DNA of 64,000 nt. Origin: Nocardia vinacea (GTDB lineage: Bacteria > Actinomycetota > Actinomycetes > Mycobacteriales > Mycobacteriaceae). The notes under the pieces were generated by a model. It had not been told where the DNA came from. It was given only the letters and a program-made list of their open reading frames with translations, and did no database searches. This document shows positions 42,394 to 51,248 of the stretch, piece after piece (positions within the stretch are counted from its first letter, which is position 1; the number at the start of each line of letters is the position of its first letter). The translations under genes and the position numbers were made by a program. The stretch spans positions 4,092,001-4,156,000 of the forward strand of contig NZ_CP109149.1 in the NCBI RefSeq assembly GCF_035920345.1. The letters are read 5' to 3'.

Positions 42394-43643
42394 GCCGCGA
42401 GCGCCGGGTGGCCGTGCTGTCGAAGAAGCCGCTGACCACGCATCGCTACGATCATTGGCTCTCGGAATTCGGTATCCAGACCACACTTTTCGCGGAAGAC
42501 ACGCCTACGAGTCGTACCTTTCTCGCTGGGACTCATCGATATTCGACCGCACCTCGTCTCTTCCCGGATTGGAAGCGCAATCGAGCCGTCGATGAAGCGG
42601 TGGTCGCCGAACATGCCGAACAGCCCTTCGACCGGATCGTCGCGCTGAGCGAATGTGATCTCGTCCGAGCCGCCGAATTGCGCGCCTACCTCGATATTCC
42701 GGGCCAGAGCTTGGCTTCGGCAACCGCGTTTCGCGACAAGTCCGTCATGAAATCACTGGCAGGCCGGGCCGGGCTGCGCGTGCCGGACCACGCGCTCGTC
42801 GATTCGGTTTCCACCCTGATGGACTTCGCGGACAACCACCCCGACGGTGTGGTGATCAAACCGGTCGACGGATCGGGCTCGGTCGGCGTCGTCGTGCTGC
42901 GCGACCGGGTCTCGATCGAGTCCTGGGTGCAGACCCGCGCGCTGTCGGGTGACGATCCCACCGACTACCTCGTGGAGGAATGGGTTGCGGCCCCGATGCT
43001 TTCGGTGGACGGATTGATGCGAGCCGGACAGGTCCAGGCGATTATGGTCGGGGCCTACACCCGGACCTGTCTGGACTCGCTGGTCGACCTGGCGCCGCAT
43101 GGCATTCTGCTGCTCGACGCCGACGATCCGCGCGTCGCGGCGGCCCGCGATTACCTGGCCCGGCTGCTGCATGCACTGCCCGCCGCCGGGGAGACCATGA
43201 GTTTCCATTGCGAGCTCTTCGATCACCCCCGCCACGGCCCCATACTCTGCGAGATCGCCTGCCGCACCGGAGGCGGCAATCTGAACCTGATCGCCGCCGC
43301 AGCCCTCGATGTCGATCTGGAACAGGCTTCCTGTCTCGGGCAGGCCGGTGTCGTCGTGTCGGTCGAGCGCACGATGCCCGAATCCGGCCGCTGCTACGGG
43401 GATATCGTGGTGCCGCGGTCTCCGCGATCGTTCCCGCCGGGTCTACGGTGCGATCTGCCCGGTGTCCTGAGCTTCCACACTCACCTGAATGAGGGACCCG
43501 GGCGGGCGGCGAAGGTGTCGGATTATGTGTTCGATGCGCTGCTGGCCCACGACGACCATATCGGTGTGCGCGGCGTGTACGACTCCGTCATCGCATGGCT
43601 GGACGAGCACCTGACACCCGAGTCCGCGAAGAGGCGGTGCTGA
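42381..43643 (+). CDS. ATP-grasp ligase 2 (tandem paralogue)
   Basis: A 420-residue paralogue of the preceding ligase. Matching landmarks are VAVLSKKPL at the start, ATAFRDKSVMKSLAGRAGLRV, DGVVIKPVDGSGSVGVVVL, YLVEEWVAAPMLSVDGLM and FHCELFDHPRHGPILCEIA followed by CRTGG. Two different ATP-grasp ligases in one operon suggest two sequential condensations. The GTG start has GAGG seven bases upstream and overlaps the previous gene by 13 bases. The C-terminal 80 residues differ from ligase 1, consistent with different substrates. Confidence 0.85.
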   Translation: MAELSRERRVAVLSKKPLTTHRYDHWLSEFGIQTTLFAEDTPTSRTFLAGTHRYSTAPRLFPDWKRNRAVDEAVVAEHAEQPFDRIVALSECDLVRAAELRAYLDIPGQSLASATAFRDKSVMKSLAGRAGLRVPDHALVDSVSTLMDFADNHPDGVVIKPVDGSGSVGVVVLRDRVSIESWVQTRALSGDDPTDYLVEEWVAAPMLSVDGLMRAGQVQAIMVGAYTRTCLDSLVDLAPHGILLLDADDPRVAAARDYLARLLHALPAAGETMSFHCELFDHPRHGPILCEIACRTGGGNLNLIAAAALDVDLEQASCLGQAGVVVSVERTMPESGRCYGDIVVPRSPRSFPPGLRCDLPGVLSFHTHLNEGPGRAAKVSDYVFDALLAHDDHIGVRGVYDSVIAWLDEHLTPESAKRRC

Positions 43644-43649
43644 CCCGCG

Positions 43650-44438
43650 ATGGATCTCGGACTGGCCGGACGCGTCTATTACGTCACGGGCGGCAGCCGC
43701 GGTATCGGACGCGCGGTGGTTACACTGCTGCTCGCCGAAGGCGCCGCGGTCGCGGCCTGTGCCAGAGACGTTGCGGCGCTGGAACAGCTGCGTGCCGCCC
43801 TGCCACCCGGCCACTGCGACCGGTTGCTCACGCACATCGCCGACGTTCGGGATCCGGCGGCCCTCGACCAGGCCGTCGGCCAGGCTCGCGAACGATTCGG
43901 ACGACTCGACGGTGTGCTGGCCAATGCCGGAGCCGGCGTCTCCGGCAGCGTGCTGACGACACCGGAGACCGAGTGGCACAACCAATTCCAGGTGAAGGTG
44001 GGATCGGTGTTGAACCTGGTCACCTCGGCGCTGCCCGCGCTGCGCGAATCGGATGCCGGACGGGTTGTGGTCATGAACGGTGTCACCGCGCACGCACCCG
44101 AGGCGGATATGGCCGCCGTCAGCGCGACGCGCGCCGCCGTGGCCAATCTGACTCGGTCACTGGCCGTCGAACTGGCATCATCCGGCATTCTCGTCAATAC
44201 GATCAGCCTCGGTCCGATCGCGACCGACCGTCAGCGCGCTCGATATCTCGCCTCCGGAGCGGATGAGCCCTTCGAAAACTGGTGCGCGGGCGAGGCGAGC
44301 CGCCGAGGTGTGCTGCTGGGGCGCTTCGGAACACCACAGGAGGTGGCTCCGGTTGCGGCACTGCTACTTTCGCCGAGCTGCTCCTACGTGACCGGCAGTT
44401 CCATCGATGTCTCGGGCGGCTCCGGTGGCCGCACCTGA
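43650..44438 (+). CDS. Short-chain dehydrogenase/reductase lacking the canonical YxxxK pair
   Basis: A 262-residue SDR. The nucleotide motif YVTGGSRGIGRAVVTLL and LANAGAG are normal, and the C-terminus (YVTGSSIDVSGG) is typical. At the catalytic position the sequence reads AVSATRAAVANLTRSLAVEL, where the usual Tyr-x-x-x-Lys is replaced by Val-x-x-x-Arg, and the serine region reads MNGVTAHAP. It may therefore bind NAD(P) without normal dehydrogenase chemistry, or catalyse another step such as dehydration. Six bases after ligase 2. Confidence 0.85.
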   Translation: MDLGLAGRVYYVTGGSRGIGRAVVTLLLAEGAAVAACARDVAALEQLRAALPPGHCDRLLTHIADVRDPAALDQAVGQARERFGRLDGVLANAGAGVSGSVLTTPETEWHNQFQVKVGSVLNLVTSALPALRESDAGRVVVMNGVTAHAPEADMAAVSATRAAVANLTRSLAVELASSGILVNTISLGPIATDRQRARYLASGADEPFENWCAGEASRRGVLLGRFGTPQEVAPVAALLLSPSCSYVTGSSIDVSGGSGGRT

Positions 44439-45003
44439 CTGGGAGATCGTCATAGCCAGGCACGGCCCGACCGAATGGTCACGCGCAGGGCGATTCAGCG
44501 GTCATATCGACATCCCGCTGTCGGCAGAAGGGCGCACCCGCGCGGCCGAACTCGGGCGGGCACTTCGGCGACCGGTACCGGAGCGCATCCTCAGCAGCGA
44601 CCTGACTCGCGCACGACAGACCGCCGAAGCAATCGCCGGTGCCGCCGGGCTCGACCCGCGCGGGATCACGATCAGCAGCGGTCTGCGCGAAGAATCGCTC
44701 GGATCGTGGGAAGGTCGCACTCGGACCCACATCGCCGGAACCAACCGGAATGGTTACGCCCGCTGGCTGGCCGGCGATATCGGGGCATTCGACGGCCGGG
44801 AAGGACTTGCGGCGGTGGCGCGGCGGGCCGTTCCCGTACTGCTCGACCATTGCGCCGAGCGGCCCCGGACCACGGGTCGGTTGGTCGTGGTCACCCACGC
44901 GAATACGGCGGCGGCGCTCATCGGCGCACTCGTTGGTATTCCGTTCGGTCATTGGGCGGATCTGCCGTGTCCCGGACCGGCTGAAGCCATGGTCCTGTGG
45001 TGA
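44407..45003 (+). CDS. Histidine phosphatase (phosphoglycerate-mutase-like)
   Basis: A 198-residue histidine phosphatase. IVIARHGPTEWSRAGRFSGH holds the catalytic RHG at about residue 18; SSDLTRARQTAEAI, EESLGSWEGR and VVVTHANTAAALIGAL complete the site with the second His. Small members of this type remove phosphate from sugar or cofactor phosphates. Its start overlaps the SDR end by 32 bases and its stop forms a four-base overlap with the exporter gene. In this operon it probably dephosphorylates a pathway intermediate or product before export. Confidence 0.88.
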   Translation: MSRAAPVAAPDWEIVIARHGPTEWSRAGRFSGHIDIPLSAEGRTRAAELGRALRRPVPERILSSDLTRARQTAEAIAGAAGLDPRGITISSGLREESLGSWEGRTRTHIAGTNRNGYARWLAGDIGAFDGREGLAAVARRAVPVLLDHCAERPRTTGRLVVVTHANTAAALIGALVGIPFGHWADLPCPGPAEAMVLW

Positions 45004-46193
45004 GCGGGCCCGCCCGGACGTTGGCCTGCGCGATACTGGTCACCGCCATCGGCAACGGTCTGTATCTCGCCGGTGCGGTGCTGTTTCTGACCCGGTCGGT
45101 GGGGCTGAGCGGCACGGACGTCGGGATCGGACTGACCATCGCGGGCATGACCGGACTCGGTGCGGGACCCGTGGTGGGCCACCTCGCCGACCACTTGGGT
45201 GCGCGCGAGGTCTATCTGGTCACGCTGACCGCCGAGGCGCTGGCCACCGGGGGCCTGGCCCTGGTCCACAGCTTTGCGGCATTCGTGGTGGTCGCAGCCG
45301 CGGCCGGCATTGCCGAGCAGGGCAGCAGAGCGGTGCGCGGCGCGCTGATCGCACGGATCGGCGGGGAGATGCGAGCGCGTCTGCGTGGCTATCTGCGATC
45401 CGTGACCAATATCGGCGTGGCGCTGGGGGCCGGGGGTGCCGGTCTGGTCATCCGATCCGACACGCGCACAGCATATTTGGCGCTGCTCCTCGTCGATGCC
45501 GCCAGTTTCCTGCTCGCCGCCCTGGTAATCGCTCGCATTCCGCGACAGGCCCCGCTACCTCGAACCGACCGGGACCGCACTGTGCGCCCCGACCGGTTGG
45601 ACCTGCCGTTCCTTGCCGTCACCGCGGTGTACGGCGTGCTGTCCCTGCAGTATGCGGTGCTCACCGTGGCACTGCCGCTGTGGATCGTCACCCACACCAC
45701 TGCCCCGGCGTGGCTGGTCTCGCCGCTGCTGCTGACGAACACCGTGCTCGTCGTCTGTCTCCAGGTGCGAGCGGGCCGCCGCGTCGATTCGATCGCCGAC
45801 GCAATCGCGATCACCCGCCGAGCCGCTGTCCTGCTAGCGCTGGGATGCCTGCTGTTCTGCATAAGTGGCGTGGGCTCGCCGGTATTCGCCGCGCTGGCCT
45901 TGACAGTCGCGGTGACGGTGCACACATTGGGCGAAATCGGCCAGGCCGCAGGCGAATTCGAACTGAGTTTCGCGCTGGCGCCAGATCACGCACAAGGCCG
46001 CTATCAAGGAATCTTCGGCATGGGAACCGGAGCCTTCATCGCCGCCGCCCCAGCTCTGCTCAGCGTGATCTGCATTGATCGGGGCCGGGCCGGATGGATT
46101 CTGCTCGGCGGCATACTGCTCACCGCCGGAGTCTGCATCGGGCCGGTCGCGCGCTGGGCGCAGCGCCGGGCCGCGAATCTGATCGATGCGTGA
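45000..46193 (+). CDS. MFS transporter
   Basis: A 397-residue major facilitator with about 12 hydrophobic helices and the loop 2-3 signature GHLADHLGAREVYLVTL near residue 60. It starts at a GTG inside the phosphatase stop. As the last gene of the radical SAM/ATP-grasp operon it is the likely exporter of the product, similar in role to BacE in bacilysin clusters. The exact substrate is unknown. After its stop the same frame stays open for a further 69 codons, which is noted separately. Confidence 0.88.
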   Translation: MSGPARTLACAILVTAIGNGLYLAGAVLFLTRSVGLSGTDVGIGLTIAGMTGLGAGPVVGHLADHLGAREVYLVTLTAEALATGGLALVHSFAAFVVVAAAAGIAEQGSRAVRGALIARIGGEMRARLRGYLRSVTNIGVALGAGGAGLVIRSDTRTAYLALLLVDAASFLLAALVIARIPRQAPLPRTDRDRTVRPDRLDLPFLAVTAVYGVLSLQYAVLTVALPLWIVTHTTAPAWLVSPLLLTNTVLVVCLQVRAGRRVDSIADAIAITRRAAVLLALGCLLFCISGVGSPVFAALALTVAVTVHTLGEIGQAAGEFELSFALAPDHAQGRYQGIFGMGTGAFIAAAPALLSVICIDRGRAGWILLGGILLTAGVCIGPVARWAQRRAANLIDA

Positions 46194-46232
46194 AACCCGA
46201 GCAGTGCGCCTGCACAACTTCCGGGCACACCC

Positions 46233-46400
46233 GTGCGTGTGGAATGGGCCCACACCCCCGGCGCGGCCGTCACCATGGAATTCGATGCCGCAGAACAGAT
46301 CTACCACTTCGCCCACCCCCTCCTGATCCCTGCGGACGACCGCGAACTCTGCATCCCTCAGCGCAATGGCTTCGCCGAGAATGCGCTGGTGATCCCGTGA
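46233..46400 (+). CDS. Possible 55-residue small protein after the MFS gene
   Basis: A GTG-started frame of 55 residues lies in phase with, and just after, the transporter stop. It has protein-like composition (MEFDAAEQIYHFAHPLLIP, NGFAENALVIP) unlike the Arg/Pro-rich shadows around it, but no clear ribosome site. It could be a small protein, a remnant of a longer gene, or readthrough sequence. I recognise no family. Confidence 0.25.
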   Translation: MRVEWAHTPGAAVTMEFDAAEQIYHFAHPLLIPADDRELCIPQRNGFAENALVIP

Positions 46401-46411
46401 CCTGGGGGTGG

Positions 46412-47101
46412 TTACAAGTCTGCGGGCGTGGGCGTGTGGTCGTCGTGTAGCACAGCGCTCGGGTCGCCCGCGGTGATCAAATGACCGTCACGCAGCAGGA
46501 GGCAGTTGTCGGCGCGCAGGGCCTCGTCGCGGTCGTGGGTGGCCATCACCACGGTGACGCCGTAGGCGCGGATTTCGTGCAGGACTTGGGAAATCCGTTG
46601 TTGGGCTCGGGTGTCCAGGCCGGTGGTTGGTTCGTCGAGTAGCAGTAGCTCGGATTCTTGGACGAGAGCCTGGGCCAGCAGGGTCCGCTGGCGCTGACCG
46701 CCGGACAGGGTGGTGAGGCGACGTCCGGCCAGGTCGGTGATGCCGAGGCGGGACATGCCTTCGCCCACGATGGCGATGTCGGTGCGGGTGAGGCGGCGCC
46801 ACGGTCCACGGTGGGCCCAGCGGCCCATGGCGACGGTCTCGCGTACGGTGATCGGCAGAGTTGCGGGGACCGCGCTGTGCTGCACGACCAGTGCGGGTCG
46901 CCGTGTACTCCCCCGCTGAATCGTGCCCGACGTCGGCGTGAGCACACCGGCGAGCACGCTCAGTAGCGTGGACTTTCCGGATCCATTGGCGCCCACGATC
47001 GCCGTGACCTGCGCGGCCGGGATCGCGGTGGTGATGTCGTGCAGCACGGTCCGCGACGGGTAGCCGGCAGATAGCGCATCGATTCGAACTGCCGGGGTCA
47101 T
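46412..47101 (-). CDS. aztA: Zinc ABC transporter ATP-binding protein
   Basis: A 229-residue ABC ATPase. Walker A is GANGSGKST (about 33), the signature is LSGGQRQRTLLAQALV, Walker B LLLLDEPTTGLD, and the switch His lies in VVMATHDRDEA. It belongs to the AztABC zinc importers with AztB and AztC encoded divergently. The inner ATG is used; a GTG four codons earlier is possible. A Zur-like box lies 30 bases upstream, so zinc-dependent repression of both directions is expected. Confidence 0.88.
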   Translation of the reverse strand: MTPAVRIDALSAGYPSRTVLHDITTAIPAAQVTAIVGANGSGKSTLLSVLAGVLTPTSGTIQRGSTRRPALVVQHSAVPATLPITVRETVAMGRWAHRGPWRRLTRTDIAIVGEGMSRLGITDLAGRRLTTLSGGQRQRTLLAQALVQESELLLLDEPTTGLDTRAQQRISQVLHEIRAYGVTVVMATHDRDEALRADNCLLLRDGHLITAGDPSAVLHDDHTPTPADL

Positions 47102-47130
47102 CCGTTTGTGCACTATCTCACCTTACTTGT

Positions 47131-47148
47131 ATTGAAAATCATTTCCAT
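47131..47148. promoter_or_regulatory. Zur-like box
   Basis: ATTGAAAATCATTTCCAT is an AT-rich, nearly symmetric sequence closely matching the actinobacterial Zur (FurB) consensus TGAAAATNATTTTCA, with one mismatch in the right arm. It lies between aztA and aztB, upstream of both, in otherwise GC-rich DNA. Confidence 0.75.
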
Positions 47149-47164
47149 CATAAGGTATCGCGCC

Positions 47165-49156
47165 ATGGATGTCCTATTCGCCCCATTCGAGGTTTCGTTC
47201 GTGCAGAGAGCGATGTGGGGCGGCCTGCTGGTGTCCTGCATCTGCGCGCTGGCCGGGACCTGGGTTGTGGTGCGCGGGATGGCATTTCTGGGGGATGCCA
47301 TGGCGCACGGGATGCTCCCCGGAGTTGCGGTGGCGTCGCTGCTCGGCGGAAATCTGCTGTTGGGCGCGGCCGGTAGCGCCGTGGCTATGGCGCTGGGAAT
47401 TACTGCGCTGCAACGAAATCCGCGCTTCACCGCAGACACCGGCATCGGGCTCGTTTTCGTGGGGATGCTGGCCGCGGGGGTGATCATCGTGTCGCGCTCG
47501 CAATCCTTCGCGGTCGACGTGACCGGATTCCTGTTCGGTGACGTACTCGCCATCCGGGACCAGGATCTCGGCTACCTCGCGGCTGCGCTGGCGATCGCTG
47601 CAGTGGTCACAGTGCTCGGGCATCGCGCCTTCGTCGCGCTGGCCTTCGACACGCGCACCGCGCATACGCTCGGTCTGCGGCCGCGCTGGGCGCAGGTGGC
47701 GCTGCTGGGTCTGCTAACCCTGGCGATCGTCGCGTCCTTCCACATTGTCGGCACCCTGCTGGTGTTCGGGCTGCTCATCGCACCACCCGCGGCGGCAATG
47801 TTCTGGGCCGCGCGCATTCCGGTGATCATGCTGCTGGCGGCACTGTTCGGTGGGTTCGCGACCGTGGCCGGGCTGTTGGTGTCCTGGCATGCGGGTACCG
47901 CGGCGGGCGCGACCATTGTCGCCATCGCGGTCGCGGTGTTCTTCGCATCGGCCGCGGCCTCGTGGCTGCGCGATCGGATACGGATTTCCGGTTCCGCTAT
48001 GAGCACCCTGGCGGTGCTGGTCACTGTGCTGCCGCTGGTCGGATGTGGTTCGGGCACAGGCAATTCCACCGACAGCGAGGAAACACCGCACGGATACGTG
48101 GCAGGCGCGGAGGAGACCGACGCACCGCAGACCCGGCTGGTTCTGGCCGATGCCGAGGGCGCGATCCGGGTCGTCGATCTGACCGATGAACACGTCACCG
48201 ACGCCGGGCGGGTTGCCGGTGTGACCGGGATTCGAGGCGATGCCCGATTCGCGTATCTCCGCAGCGGGGAGGGGGTGCGAGTCATCGATGGCGGCGCGTG
48301 GACCGTCGACCACGGTGACCATATGCACTACTACCGGGCGGCGATCCGGGAGGTCGGAACCGTGCGGCGCAGTGGACTTTTCGCAGTGCACAGCGATCCC
48401 GCCGTGACTGCGGTCGTCACCGATTCCAGCACCCTGCTGCTCGACCGGACCGACCTGGACAGTGGCCGAATCACCGAACGCGGTGCGATCGGCGACGGGC
48501 TCGCGGTGCCGTACGCCGAACATCTCGCCGTCATGACAAAGGGGGGCAGGGCCGAGATCCGCGACCGTGACGGCAATGTGTCGGCACCGCTGCCCGAGGC
48601 CTGCCCATCGCCGCGCGGGTCCGCGGTGACCAGGCGAGGTCTCGTATTCGGCTGCGCCGACGGCGCTTTGGTGGTGACCGTATCCGACCAACAGTTCAAC
48701 GCCGTGAAAATCGCCTATCCGCGACAGATTCCGGACAGCGAGCGCGCAGTCGAGTTCGCCCACCGCCCCGGCAGTACCACCCTCGTCGCGAAGGCGGGCG
48801 AACTCGGCGTCTGGGTGCTCGACATCCGCGCGCGGACATGGCGATTGGTGCCGACCGGTCCGGTAATCGCGACCAATACCGCGGGCGAGGGCAGTGTCCT
48901 GCTCACTCTGACCCGCGACGGCGTGCTGCACGGCCACGACATCAGCACTGGTGCGCAGACCGCACAGGTGCAGCTGCTCGCACCGGTACCGGACGGCGCG
49001 CCGCCGCCGGTGATCCAGATCGACACCGGACGCGCTTACGTCAATGACGCTGTGGCCCACGTCGTGCACGAGATCGACTACCGCGACAAACTCCGTCGCG
49101 CACGCACATTCACCCTCGACATCGCACCCGTGCACATGGTGGAGACGGGCCGATGA
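47165..49156 (+). CDS. aztB: AztB zinc permease fused to a lipoprotein-like, AztD-like domain
   Basis: A 663-residue open frame that joins two proteins. Residues 1-278 are a complete metal ABC permease with about eight helices (WVVVRGMAFLGDAMAHGML, FLFGDVLAI, GTLLVFGLLIAPPAAAMFWA). Residue 279 is a Met starting MSTLAVLVTVLPLVGC, a typical lipoprotein signal with lipobox Cys about residue 294. Then comes a beta-propeller-like domain with repeated short strands and a His cluster HGDHMHYYRA (about 383-392), like the zinc chaperone AztD. No stop or frameshift separates them. Either it is one polypeptide with the chaperone tethered outside, or the lipoprotein starts internally at ATG 47999, although no strong ribosome site is visible there. 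The next gene overlaps by four bases. Confidence 0.85.
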   Translation: MDVLFAPFEVSFVQRAMWGGLLVSCICALAGTWVVVRGMAFLGDAMAHGMLPGVAVASLLGGNLLLGAAGSAVAMALGITALQRNPRFTADTGIGLVFVGMLAAGVIIVSRSQSFAVDVTGFLFGDVLAIRDQDLGYLAAALAIAAVVTVLGHRAFVALAFDTRTAHTLGLRPRWAQVALLGLLTLAIVASFHIVGTLLVFGLLIAPPAAAMFWAARIPVIMLLAALFGGFATVAGLLVSWHAGTAAGATIVAIAVAVFFASAAASWLRDRIRISGSAMSTLAVLVTVLPLVGCGSGTGNSTDSEETPHGYVAGAEETDAPQTRLVLADAEGAIRVVDLTDEHVTDAGRVAGVTGIRGDARFAYLRSGEGVRVIDGGAWTVDHGDHMHYYRAAIREVGTVRRSGLFAVHSDPAVTAVVTDSSTLLLDRTDLDSGRITERGAIGDGLAVPYAEHLAVMTKGGRAEIRDRDGNVSAPLPEACPSPRGSAVTRRGLVFGCADGALVVTVSDQQFNAVKIAYPRQIPDSERAVEFAHRPGSTTLVAKAGELGVWVLDIRARTWRLVPTGPVIATNTAGEGSVLLTLTRDGVLHGHDISTGAQTAQVQLLAPVPDGAPPPVIQIDTGRAYVNDAVAHVVHEIDYRDKLRRARTFTLDIAPVHMVETGR

Positions 49157-50061
49157 GGACCATGATCCGGGTTTGCCTGGCCCTACTCCTGGCGGCCCTG
49201 ACACCGGCCTGCACGGATCAGCGCACCGACCGTCACGAAATCGTCGTCACCACAAATATTCTCGGTGACATCACCCGCACCATTGTCGGCAACACCGCCG
49301 CTGTGACGGTGCTGATGCCGCCGAACGCCGATCCACACCAATTCGCGATCTCCGCACAGACCGCAGCACGAATCGAGCGCGCCGTCCTGCTCGTACACAA
49401 CGGACTCGGTCTCGAGGAGGGCGTGCTGCGCCACGTCAGCGCCGCCGAACAGCAGGGGGTGGCGTCGATTTCGGTCGGTGAGCAGGTGGATCCGATTCGC
49501 TATCGAGGCACCGACGGCGAGGGTCCGGATCCACACTTCTGGACCGATCCCAAGCGGATGCGCCGGGCGGTAGCGGCGATCAGCACCCAGGTAGCGGAAA
49601 TCGATGGAATCGACGCGAATGCGGTGCGCGCCAACACCGCGCGCTACCTGGCCGAGCTGGACGAACTCGACCGCTGGATGACCGAGCGGTTCGCTACGAT
49701 AGCGCCCGCCCGGCGGAAGCTGGTTACCAACCATCACGTATTCGGTTACCTGGCACAGCATTTCGGATTCGAGGTGGTCGGCGCTGTCATCCCCGGCGGC
49801 TCCACCCTCGCCTCACCGAGCGCCTCGGATCTAGCCGAACTGGCCGGAACCATCCGAACCGCGGGCGTTCCCGCCATCTTCGCCGACTCCTCCCAGCCCG
49901 ACCGCCTCGCGCGCGTCCTCGCCGAACAGGTCGGCGTGCAGGTGCAGGTCATCGCGCTGTACTCGGAATCGCTTACCGAACCCGACGGCGGGGCGGCCAC
50001 CTACCTGGACATGATGCGCGCCAATACCGAGGCCATCGTGCGCGGGTTGGCAGCGTCCTGA
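49153..50061 (+). CDS. aztC: Zinc ABC transporter substrate-binding lipoprotein
   Basis: A 302-residue cluster A-I metal-binding protein. A lipoprotein signal ends in LTPAC (Cys 20). Zinc ligands are expected in MPPNADPHQF, GPDPHFWTDP, TNHHVFGYLA and the Asp of IFADSSQPDR, the usual three His and one Asp set. It lacks the long His-rich loop of ZnuA, as AztC does. Start overlaps the previous stop (ATGA). It would receive zinc from the AztD-type chaperones and pass it to AztB. Confidence 0.9.
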   Translation: MRTMIRVCLALLLAALTPACTDQRTDRHEIVVTTNILGDITRTIVGNTAAVTVLMPPNADPHQFAISAQTAARIERAVLLVHNGLGLEEGVLRHVSAAEQQGVASISVGEQVDPIRYRGTDGEGPDPHFWTDPKRMRRAVAAISTQVAEIDGIDANAVRANTARYLAELDELDRWMTERFATIAPARRKLVTNHHVFGYLAQHFGFEVVGAVIPGGSTLASPSASDLAELAGTIRTAGVPAIFADSSQPDRLARVLAEQVGVQVQVIALYSESLTEPDGGAATYLDMMRANTEAIVRGLAAS

Positions 50062-50093
50062 CCGAACTTCGAACAAGAGAAATGGAGCAGCAC

Positions 50094-51248
50094 ATGCGGT
50101 TACGAGCACGCGGCGCGGTGGCCCTGTCCGGACTATTGGCGTCGGTGGTCGCCCTCACCGGTTGTGGCACAACCGGGAGCGACTCGGATCATCCGACGAT
50201 CATCGATCCCGTCGCGATCACCTATGACGGCGGCATCTTCCTGCTGGACGGAAAATCCCTCGCCATCGCCGAGGAGCTGAAGCTCGACGGCTTCAACCGC
50301 CTCAACCCGGCAGGCGACGACCACCACGTGCTGGTGTCGACGAAGGACGGCTTCCAGGTCCTCGACGCCGTCCACGGCGAACTGACCGACATCACCTTCC
50401 CCGGCAGCAAACCCGGACATGTGGTGCGCCATGCCGGAAAGACCGTCCTATTCGCCGACGGCACCGGCGAAGTCACCGTCTTCGATCCACATCAACTCGC
50501 CGGCGGCAAGCCACAGCCGGAGATTTATCGAGCGCCTGCCCCGCATCACGGAGTGGCGATCCAACTGTCCACCGGGGAACTGGTCGTCACCCTCGGCACC
50601 GAGGACAAGCGCACCGGCATCGCGGTGCTGGACAAGAACCGCAAGGAGATCGCCCGCAACGAGGACTGCCCCGGCGTGCACGGCGAATCCACCGCGCAGG
50701 GCGAAGCGGTCGTCATCGGCTGCGAAACCGGCGCTCTCATCTACCGCAACGGCACCATCACCAAGGTGACCGGCCCGACCCCGTACGGCCGCATCGGCAA
50801 CCAGGCAAGCAGCGATGCCTCGCCGATAGCGCTCGGCGACTACAAACAGGACAGGGACGCCGAACTCGAACGGCCACAGCAGATTTCGCTGATCGACACC
50901 CGCAGCGGCAGCCTGCGGCTGGTCGATATCGGCACCAGCTACACCTTCCGCTCCCTGGCCCGCGGCCCGCAGGGCGAGGCATTGGTGCTCGGCACCGACG
51001 GTCGCGTGCACGTCATCGACCCGGTGACGGGAACCGTCACACGCACCATCCCGGTCACCGGCACCTGGGAGGAGCCACTGAGATGGCAGGAGCCGCGACC
51101 GGCGATCTTCGTGCGCGGCAACGATATCTACGTCTCCGACCCGGCCACCAAACAGGTCCACCGCATCGACCTGACCACTGGCGCAATCGCCGCGACCACC
51201 ACACTGTCCGCTACCCCCAACGAACTCAGCGGCGTCCGCGCCAACTGA
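50094..51248 (+). CDS. aztD: Zinc metallochaperone AztD (lipoprotein)
   Basis: A 384-residue beta-propeller lipoprotein. The signal ends in VALTGC. GGIFLLDGKSLAIAEELKL, GFNRLNPAGDDHHVLVSTKDG, APAPHHGVAIQLSTGELVVT and GVHGESTAQGEAVVIGCETGA are typical AztD blades; the His pairs are likely zinc sites. AztD binds zinc in the periplasm-equivalent space and transfers it to AztC. The second ATG is preferred since GGAG lies five bases before it. It is the second AztD-like domain of the locus, the first being fused to AztB. Confidence 0.9.
   Translation: MRLRARGAVALSGLLASVVALTGCGTTGSDSDHPTIIDPVAITYDGGIFLLDGKSLAIAEELKLDGFNRLNPAGDDHHVLVSTKDGFQVLDAVHGELTDITFPGSKPGHVVRHAGKTVLFADGTGEVTVFDPHQLAGGKPQPEIYRAPAPHHGVAIQLSTGELVVTLGTEDKRTGIAVLDKNRKEIARNEDCPGVHGESTAQGEAVVIGCETGALIYRNGTITKVTGPTPYGRIGNQASSDASPIALGDYKQDRDAELERPQQISLIDTRSGSLRLVDIGTSYTFRSLARGPQGEALVLGTDGRVHVIDPVTGTVTRTIPVTGTWEEPLRWQEPRPAIFVRGNDIYVSDPATKQVHRIDLTTGAIAATTTLSATPNELSGVRAN

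Noticed and set aside
46094..46450. 118-codon plus-strand frame overlapping the MFS end
   Set aside because: Arg/His/Pro-rich and mostly inside the MFS gene in another frame.
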